NCBI GenBank assembly: GCA_030538115.1
Contig: JAUNUP010000039.1
Coordinates: forward strand, 1 to 23,168
Direction: 5' to 3'
Length of the DNA stretch: 23,168 nt
From: Dermatophilus congolensis
Lineage (GTDB): Bacteria > Actinomycetota > Actinomycetes > Actinomycetales > Dermatophilaceae
Shown: one piece after another, positions 15,930-23,168 of the stretch
Numbering within the stretch: position 1 is the stretch's first letter
How the letters are laid out: the number at the start of each line of letters is the position of its first letter
Translations under genes and position numbers: made by a program
The notes under the pieces: generated by a model
What the model was told of the DNA's origin: nothing
The model's input: the letters and a program-made list of their open reading frames with translations, nothing else
The model's database searches: none

Positions 15930-16595
15930 TCAGTCGTCGGCCTTCGGCGCCTGCTCCAGCACGCGCTCGAGGCTGGTGAGCCGCTCGGCGAGGGCGACGA
16001 CGTTCACGATGTCGCCCGCCTGGTAGACGCTGTTCGCGGCCGGGATCATGCCCTCTCCGAAACGCAGCACGTACGCGACGCGCGTGCCGGTGTGCGCCTC
16101 GATCTCGGCGTAGGTCGAGCCGATCCACGCCTCGTGCAGGGCGACCTCGGCCACGACGACGCGGCCGCTCGGGTCGGCGTGCTGCGGGGTGGCGCCGTGG
16201 GGGAGCAGGCGGCGCATGATGCGGTCGGAGGTCCAGCGCACGGTGCCGACCGTGGGGATACCGAGTCGCTGGTAGATCGCGGCACGACCCGGGTCGTAGA
16301 TGCGCGCCACGACGTTGGCGACGCCGAACTCCTCGCGCGCCACGCGGGCCGTGAGGATGTTGGAGTTGTCACCGCTGCTCACCGCAGCGCAGGCGTAGGC
16401 GTGCTCGATGCCCGCCTTGATGAGGGTCTCGCGGTCGAATCCCTGGCCGACGACGCGGCGCCCCTCGAAGTCGGGCCCGAGACGACGGAACGCGGCCCGC
16501 TCCTGGTCGATGACGGCCACGTCGTGGCCCCGTGCGGCCAGGCTCAGGGCGAGGGTCGAGCCCACGCGGCCGCAGCCCATGATGACGAAGTGCAC
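15930..16595 (-). CDS. TrkA-family (RCK) potassium regulatory protein, CeoB-like
   Basis: First gene of the two-gene TrkA operon, 221 aa. The Rossmann domain begins HFVIMGCGRVGSTLALSLA (nucleotide loop GCGRVG at 7-12), followed by VAVIDQE, conserved AVSSGDNSNILTARVARE, and a TrkA_C domain from GRVVVAEVALHEAW to DIVNVVALAE. Start: GTG at 16593-16595, giving the usual opening of these proteins. No good Shine-Dalgarno sequence is present, but a TACCGT hexamer lies exactly 6 nt upstream, so the message may be leaderless. The large open frame reaching further upstream runs antisense through the transporter gene and is not real. It is divergent from the KimA-like gene. Confidence 0.9.
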   Translation of the reverse strand: MHFVIMGCGRVGSTLALSLAARGHDVAVIDQERAAFRRLGPDFEGRRVVGQGFDRETLIKAGIEHAYACAAVSSGDNSNILTARVAREEFGVANVVARIYDPGRAAIYQRLGIPTVGTVRWTSDRIMRRLLPHGATPQHADPSGRVVVAEVALHEAWIGSTYAEIEAHTGTRVAYVLRFGEGMIPAANSVYQAGDIVNVVALAERLTSLERVLEQAPKADD

Positions 16596-16601
16596 GGCAC
16601 G

Positions 16602-16607
16602 ACGGTA
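16602..16607 (-). promoter_or_regulatory. Candidate -10 of the TrkA operon (leaderless)
   Basis: On the minus strand TACCGT (TANNNT pattern) ends 6 nt before the GTG start, placing transcription start on the G of GTG. No strong -35 is seen. Confidence 0.4.
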
Positions 16608-16659
16608 CACCTGCCCTGGTAGCCGCCACCTGGGCACGCGTCGTTGTTGCCCATGTGCT

Positions 16660-16671
16660 CGCATCGATGCG
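16660..16671. promoter_or_regulatory. 12-bp palindrome in the divergent trkA/kimA-like promoter region
   Basis: CGCATCGATGCG is a perfect palindrome. It lies 20 bp upstream of the proposed -10 of the KimA-like gene, over its -35 position, and is a candidate operator. A second inverted repeat, TGGGCA (16631-16636) and TGCCCA (16648-16653), lies beside it. Confidence 0.4.
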
Positions 16672-16691
16672 GCGCCACGAGGCCGGAGACC

Positions 16692-16697
16692 TACAGT
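16692..16697 (+). promoter_or_regulatory. Candidate -10 of the KimA-like gene (leaderless)
   Basis: TACAGT (TANNNT) ends 6 nt before GTG 16704, so the transcript would begin at the start codon. The -35 position (about 16669-16674) has no consensus match and overlaps the 12-bp palindrome. Confidence 0.4.
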
Positions 16698-16703
16698 TGT
16701 CGC

Positions 16704-18803
16704 GTGTCGAACCTCACCCGCGCCGTCAAGCGCGCAATCGTCGGGCGGGCCATGCGCTCCGACCGGCTCGGGGAGACGCTGCTGCCCAAGCGGATCGCAC
16801 TGCCGGTCTTCGCCAGCGACGCCCTCTCCTCTGTGGCCTACGCGCCCGACGAGATCCTGCTGACCCTCGGGCTCGCGGGGGCCACGTTCGCGGCCACCCA
16901 CTCGTGGGAGGTGACGCTCGCGGTCGTCGCGGTGATGGTCGTCGTCGTCCTGTCGTACCGGCAGAACGTCTACGCCTACCCCTCCGGCGGAGGTGATTAC
17001 GAGGTCGCGACCGTGAACCTCGGCCCCAAGGCGGGGATGACGGTGGCGAGCGCTCTGCTCGTCGACTACGTGCTCACGGTGGCGGTGTCGGTGAGTTCTG
17101 GCATTCAGAACGCGGCCATGGCCCTGCCGTGGATCCGGGGGCACGAAGCGCTCGCGGCAGTGATCGTGATCGTGCTGCTCACCACGGTGAACCTGCGCGG
17201 GATACGCGAATCCGGTGCCGCGTTTGCGATACCGACGTACGCGTTCATGATCGGCGTCCTCGGCATGTGCGCGTGGGGGTTCGTGCGCTACTCCGCCGGG
17301 ACGCTGCCGATGGCGCCGAGCGCCGACCTCGAGATGGTGCCCGAATCCGGCTACGAACAGCTCGGCTCCTTCGCGATGATCTTTCTGCTGCTGCGCGCGT
17401 TCTCCTCCGGGTGCGCGGCGCTGACGGGTGTGGAGGCGATCAGCAACGGCGTGCCCGCCTTCCGTAAGCCACACAGCCGTAACGCGGCGATCACGCTGAT
17501 CATGATGGGCACGATCGCGATCACGATGCTTGTCTCGATCGTCACCCTCGCCAACCTGACCGGCGTGAAGTTCGCCGAAGACGAGGCCAACCAGTTGCTC
17601 CGCGACGGCGTGCCGGTCGGTGACGGCTACGTGCAGGAGACGGTGATGGGCCAACTCGCCCACACGGTCTTCGACAATTTCGCGCCCGGCATGTACTTCA
17701 TGGCCGCGGTCACGGGCATCATCCTCATCCTCGCCGCCAACACGGCGTTCAACGGGTTTCCGATGCTCGCCTCCGTGCTGGCCCGCGACGGACTCATGCC
17801 GCGACAGCTCGCCCAGCGTGGCGACCGGCTGGCCTACAGCAACGGCATCGTCATCCTGGCCGGCGCGGCGATCTTCCTCGTCGTCATCTACAACGCCGAC
17901 GTCACGCGCCTCATCCAGCTCTACATCGTCGGTGTCTTCGTCTCGTTCACGCTCAGCCAGATCGGCATGGTGCGGCACTGGAACCGCGAACTCGAAGTCG
18001 CCGAAGGCCCGGAGCGGACTCGGATGGTGCGCTCGCGGTTCATCAACATCGTCGGCGCGACGATGAGCGGCACCGTTCTCGTGGTCGTGCTCGTCACCAA
18101 GTTCACCCACGGAGCGGGGTACGCCGTGGCCGCGATGGCCGTGCTCTTCGCCGTGATGCTCGGCATCAGCCGCCACTACGCGGCCGTGTCGCGCGAGCTG
18201 GCCCTCTCCGACGACGTGCGCGAAGAGCGTGCTCTGCCCTCGCGGGTGCACGCGGTCGTGCTGGTCAGCAAGATCCATAAGCCGGTGATGCGGGCGCTGG
18301 CCTACGCCCGGGCCTCGCGGTCGGCCGACGTCAAGGCGGTGACGGTCGCCATCGACTCCCAGGCGGCCGACGAACTGGTGCGCGAGTGGAACGAACGCGA
18401 GATTCCGGTGCCGCTGACCGTGCTCGACTCGCCCTACCGCGAGATGACCCGGCCCGTGCTCGAATACCTCAACGAACTACGTGAGGCGCACCCGCGCGAC
18501 ATCGTCAGCGTCTACGTGCCCGAATACGTCGTCGGGCGCTGGTGGGAGCACCTACTGCACAACCAGAGCGCCCTGCGCCTCAAAGCCGCGCTCCTGTTCA
18601 CCCCGGGCGTCGTCATGGTGAGCGTGCCGTGGCGGCTCAACTCATCCGAGGAGCTCGGGGCCTGGTACAGCTCGCAACTCGAAACCGGGCCGACGATGCC
18701 GCTGCGTGGCCCCCGAAGCGCGACTCCCACCCACGCGACCGGCGAGGCCCAGGCAGCCCGTGATCGCGCCAACGAACGAACGAGCGGCGGAGGTCGAGCG
18801 TGA
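16704..18803 (+). CDS. KimA-like APC-superfamily potassium transporter
   Basis: Membrane transporter of the APC superfamily, 699 aa, closely resembling the B. subtilis K+/H+ symporter KimA as I recall its sequence. About 12 membrane segments span residues 30-490. Shared blocks: SDALSSVAY, LSYRQNVYAYPSGGGDY, LLVDYVLTVAVSVSSG, FSSGCAALTGVEAISN, LAANTAFNGFP, RGDRLAYSNGI. Residues equivalent to the KimA ion site are present: D39, Y46, Y122, T125, S129, T241, E244. A universal-stress-like cytoplasmic domain follows (about 515-650, ending LLHNQSALRLKAALLF); in KimA the equivalent region binds c-di-AMP. The last ~50 residues are low in complexity. Start: GTG 16704, with a -10-like hexamer 6 nt upstream and no nearby ribosome-binding site. 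Two TrkA genes diverge from it; the methyltransferase gene overlaps its stop by 4 nt. Amino-acid transport is the alternative reading. Confidence 0.85.
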   Translation: MSNLTRAVKRAIVGRAMRSDRLGETLLPKRIALPVFASDALSSVAYAPDEILLTLGLAGATFAATHSWEVTLAVVAVMVVVVLSYRQNVYAYPSGGGDYEVATVNLGPKAGMTVASALLVDYVLTVAVSVSSGIQNAAMALPWIRGHEALAAVIVIVLLTTVNLRGIRESGAAFAIPTYAFMIGVLGMCAWGFVRYSAGTLPMAPSADLEMVPESGYEQLGSFAMIFLLLRAFSSGCAALTGVEAISNGVPAFRKPHSRNAAITLIMMGTIAITMLVSIVTLANLTGVKFAEDEANQLLRDGVPVGDGYVQETVMGQLAHTVFDNFAPGMYFMAAVTGIILILAANTAFNGFPMLASVLARDGLMPRQLAQRGDRLAYSNGIVILAGAAIFLVVIYNADVTRLIQLYIVGVFVSFTLSQIGMVRHWNRELEVAEGPERTRMVRSRFINIVGATMSGTVLVVVLVTKFTHGAGYAVAAMAVLFAVMLGISRHYAAVSRELALSDDVREERALPSRVHAVVLVSKIHKPVMRALAYARASRSADVKAVTVAIDSQAADELVREWNEREIPVPLTVLDSPYREMTRPVLEYLNELREAHPRDIVSVYVPEYVVGRWWEHLLHNQSALRLKAALLFTPGVVMVSVPWRLNSSEELGAWYSSQLETGPTMPLRGPRSATPTHATGEAQAARDRANERTSGGGRA

Positions 18804-20077
18804 TCGGTACCCGGCTGACCCTGGAGGTCGGCGATATCGCCCACGGCGGCCACGCCGTCGCACGGCACGAGGGGCAGGTCGTGTTCGTCCGCCATGCCCT
18901 ACCCGGCGAGTTGGTGGAGGCCGTCGTCACCAAGGGCAAGGAGGGCGACAGGTTCGTCTTCGCCGATGCGGTCTCCGTGCTCACCGCGTCGCCGCATCGC
19001 GTGGAGCCGCGCTGCCCCGTCTCAGGGCCGGGCGGCTGCGGCGGGTGCGACTTTCAACACGTCGACATCGCCTACCAGCGCGAACTCAAGGGCCGCGTCG
19101 TCACCGAGCAGTTGCAGCGGCTGGCGGGGATCGAGCGGGAGGTCGTCGTCGAGGCCGTGCCAGGCGGCGGTCAACTCGACGAAGGGCTGCGCTGGCGCAC
19201 CCGGCTGGAGCTGGCCGTCGACCGCAGTGGGCGCGCAGGATTGCGCCGGTTCCGCAGCCGCGAGGTCGTTCCGCTGACCGACTGCCCCATCGCCGTCGAG
19301 GCGGTCGCGGGCACCGGCGTGTTCAGGCGCCGCTGGCCGGGATCGAAGGGCGTCGACGTCGTCGTGCCGTCGGTGGGCGAACCGAAGGTGGTGCCGCTGC
19401 CCGGAGGCGTGAAGAAGGCCGGCTTCGTCACGGAGACCGTCGCGGTGGACACTCCCGCCTGGGCCGGCGACTTCCGTGTGCCGACCAGGGGTTTCTGGCA
19501 GGTGCACCCGGGGGCCGCCGCGACCCTGGTCGGCGCGGTGCTCGACGGCATCCGCCCGGAGCCGGGGGAGCGCTGCCTCGACCTCTACGCGGGCGTCGGT
19601 CTCTTCGCGGCGGCGCTCGCAGACGCCGTCGGAGCCGAGGGCGCGGTCACGGCGGTCGAGTCCGACGAGGCGAGCATCGCCGCGGCCAAACGCACCTTCC
19701 ACGCGACACCCCAGGTGCGGCTCGTGCGGGCACGTACCGAGCGGGCTCTGGCGAACCTGTCCGGTGCGACCGGCGACAGCTCAGACAGCTCAGACGGCGC
19801 AGGCGGTGCCGACGGCGCGGTGGAGGTCGTGGTGCTCGATCCGCCGCGCTCCGGTGCGGGTGCCGAGGTGATCGAGGCGATTGCCGCCCTGAGCCCCCGC
19901 GTGGTCGCGTACGTGGCGTGTGACCCCGCAGCGCTGGCGCGCGATCTCGCGACGGCTGCCGCCTCCGGTTACGAACTCGCTGAGCTGCGTGCCTTCGACC
20001 TGTTTCCGATGACGCATCACATCGAGTGCGTCGCGATTCTGAGGCCCGTTGCCGGAGGGCGTTCTTCCATTCGGTGA
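18800..20077 (+). CDS. Class I SAM-dependent RNA (uracil-C5) methyltransferase with TRAM domain, TrmA/RlmD family
   Basis: Methylates C5 of a uridine in rRNA or tRNA with SAM. 425 aa. Domains: TRAM (about 1-58), a 4Fe-4S site with C72, C80, C83 (CX7CX2C) and C162, then the Rossmann methyltransferase domain with CLDLYAGVGLFAAALADA (SAM loop, near 259), VVVLDPPRSGAG near 343-354, catalytic Cys C374 in YVACDPAALARDL, and general base E409 in HHIECVAIL. An in-frame 9-bp tandem repeat (19775-19792) encodes DSSDSS in a Gly/Ala/Asp-rich loop before the DPPR motif. Start: GTG 18800 overlaps the transporter stop (GTGA), with GGAGG 6 nt upstream, so translation is probably coupled. Whether the target is rRNA or tRNA cannot be told here. 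Confidence 0.9.
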   Translation: MIGTRLTLEVGDIAHGGHAVARHEGQVVFVRHALPGELVEAVVTKGKEGDRFVFADAVSVLTASPHRVEPRCPVSGPGGCGGCDFQHVDIAYQRELKGRVVTEQLQRLAGIEREVVVEAVPGGGQLDEGLRWRTRLELAVDRSGRAGLRRFRSREVVPLTDCPIAVEAVAGTGVFRRRWPGSKGVDVVVPSVGEPKVVPLPGGVKKAGFVTETVAVDTPAWAGDFRVPTRGFWQVHPGAAATLVGAVLDGIRPEPGERCLDLYAGVGLFAAALADAVGAEGAVTAVESDEASIAAAKRTFHATPQVRLVRARTERALANLSGATGDSSDSSDGAGGADGAVEVVVLDPPRSGAGAEVIEAIAALSPRVVAYVACDPAALARDLATAAASGYELAELRAFDLFPMTHHIECVAILRPVAGGRSSIR

Positions 20078-20082
20078 GAGGC

Positions 20083-20094
20083 CGGACCGGTCCG
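20083..20094. terminator. Palindrome after the methyltransferase gene
   Basis: CGGACCGGTCCG is a perfect 12-bp palindrome, 5 nt past the methyltransferase stop. As RNA it makes only a 4-bp stem with a tetraloop, so a terminator role is doubtful. A second small hairpin, TGCCC (20127-20131) with GGGCA (20138-20142), follows. Confidence 0.25.
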
Positions 20095-20184
20095 TGAGGG
20101 TCGAGGCGTGCCAGAGCGCGAATCGGTGCCCGCGAGGGGGCAAGATTGGTTGGTGACCGTGCCCTTGCGCGCCACGACAAGATT

Positions 20185-20202
20185 TATCTTGATGTCAAGA
20201 TA
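20185..20202. promoter_or_regulatory. Aconitase operator 1
   Basis: TATCTTGATGTCAAGATA is a perfect inverted repeat with 8-bp arms and a 2-bp centre. Its right half contains the proposed -35 of the aconitase promoter. This AT-rich site stands out sharply from the surrounding GC-rich DNA. Confidence 0.75.
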
Positions 20203-20217
20203 CTTTGAGCATAGGAT
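20189..20217 (+). promoter_or_regulatory. Aconitase promoter
   Basis: TTGATG (20189-20194), a 17-nt spacer and TAGGAT (20212-20217) make a good -35/-10 pair. Transcription would begin near 20224, giving a leader of about 68 nt. The -35 lies inside operator 1. Confidence 0.6.
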
Positions 20218-20231
20218 CGGCAGTAACAAAG

Positions 20232-20249
20232 TGTCTTGACGTCGAGATA
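20232..20249. promoter_or_regulatory. Aconitase operator 2
   Basis: TGTCTTGACGTCGAGATA matches operator 1 at 15 of 18 positions, the differences falling at the second base, the first central base and one base of the right arm. It is centred 47 bp downstream of operator 1, just past the predicted transcription start. Binding at both sites would bracket the promoter. Confidence 0.6.
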
Positions 20250-20291
20250 TCTGTCGGGTGTCGACGAGGATCACCCAGCGAAGGAGCCAGT

Positions 20292-23063
<2,772 letters not shown>

Positions 23064-23088
23064 CGCGGTAACAGCTGACTGGCGAAGT

Positions 23089-23139
23089 GGGGCCCCCCGA
23101 TACCCCGGGGGCCCCCCTCGCACCACCCCCACTGGGGGG
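23089..23139 (+). terminator. GC-rich hairpins after aconitase
   Basis: GGGGCCCCC (23089-23097) and GGGGGCCCC (23107-23115) form a perfect 9-bp stem with a 9-nt loop, 25 nt after the aconitase stop. CCCCC (23126-23130) and GGGGG (23135-23139) can form a second stem. There is no T-tract. Rho-independent-like termination is plausible; the long G and C runs also make this stretch prone to sequencing error. Confidence 0.5.
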
Positions 23140-23168
23140 GGAAACACGGGGCAGGCCGGAGGCGCGGC

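Noticed and set aside
16596..16703. K+ or c-di-AMP riboswitch in front of the KimA-like gene
   Set aside because: The predicted transcript begins at the start codon and the 108-nt gap is shared with the divergent gene; no ydaO/kimA-type riboswitch structure was recognisable.
16596..18278. N-terminal extension of the CeoB-like protein through the transporter gene
   Set aside because: The family opening HFVIMGCGRVG starts at GTG 16595; the extension is His/Arg/Asp-rich antisense of the transporter.
20185..20249. DtxR/IdeR iron box upstream of aconitase
   Set aside because: The repeats have a TCTTGA/TCAAGA core, not the TTAGG-type core of iron boxes.
23089..23168. Start of a new gene or RNA after aconitase
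   Set aside because: Only G/C-run hairpins are visible before the window ends; no start codon with a ribosome-binding site and sustained frame.

Overview
The window is a gene-dense stretch of a high-GC Gram-positive chromosome: C/G-ending codons, GTG and TTG starts, and a gene set that is actinobacterial core (SepH/DUF3071, DUF4193, DUF3710, DUF5998, a ferrochelatase of the coproporphyrin branch, a pair of TrkA/CeoB-CeoC-like proteins). Gene content and order fit a member of the Micrococcales, perhaps near Dermacoccaceae/Intrasporangiaceae; that placement is inferred from remembered synteny, not from a search. I see no transposase, integrase, CRISPR array, rRNA or tRNA gene. I read eighteen protein-coding genes, all apparently intact.

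Layout. (1) 54-4141, minus strand: type IIA topoisomerase subunit A, an orphan PTS EIIA protein and a nitroreductase. (2) 4254-8733, plus: a GNAT/acyl-CoA-synthetase fusion of the protein acetyltransferase (Pat) type, a DUF5998 protein and a type I phosphodiesterase-like protein, closely packed. (3) 8811-10454, minus: the cell-division regulator SepH. (4) 10703-15220, plus: ferrochelatase, inositol-monophosphatase family protein, DUF4193 protein, dUTPase, DUF3710 protein and an OB-fold protein. (5) 15217-20077: two TrkA/RCK K+ regulators on the minus strand, divergent from a KimA-like APC-superfamily transporter and a TRAM-domain RNA methyltransferase on the plus strand. (6) 20292-23063, plus: aconitase A behind its own regulated promoter.

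The most interesting items are regulatory or concern gene partnership. The transporter beside the two orphan RCK proteins closely matches the K+ importer KimA, ion-site residues included, so the 15.2-18.8 kb block looks like one potassium module. Both divergent starts there have a -10-like hexamer exactly 6 nt upstream of GTG, which suggests leaderless transcripts, and a 12-bp palindrome lies between them. The aconitase promoter carries two related 18-bp inverted repeats, one over the -35 and one just past the predicted start. A perfect TGTGA-N6-TCACA site lies upstream of the DUF4193 gene. The acetyltransferase fusion has lost key catalytic residues of its synthetase half. No wholly new system is evident: most of the window is conserved core genome.
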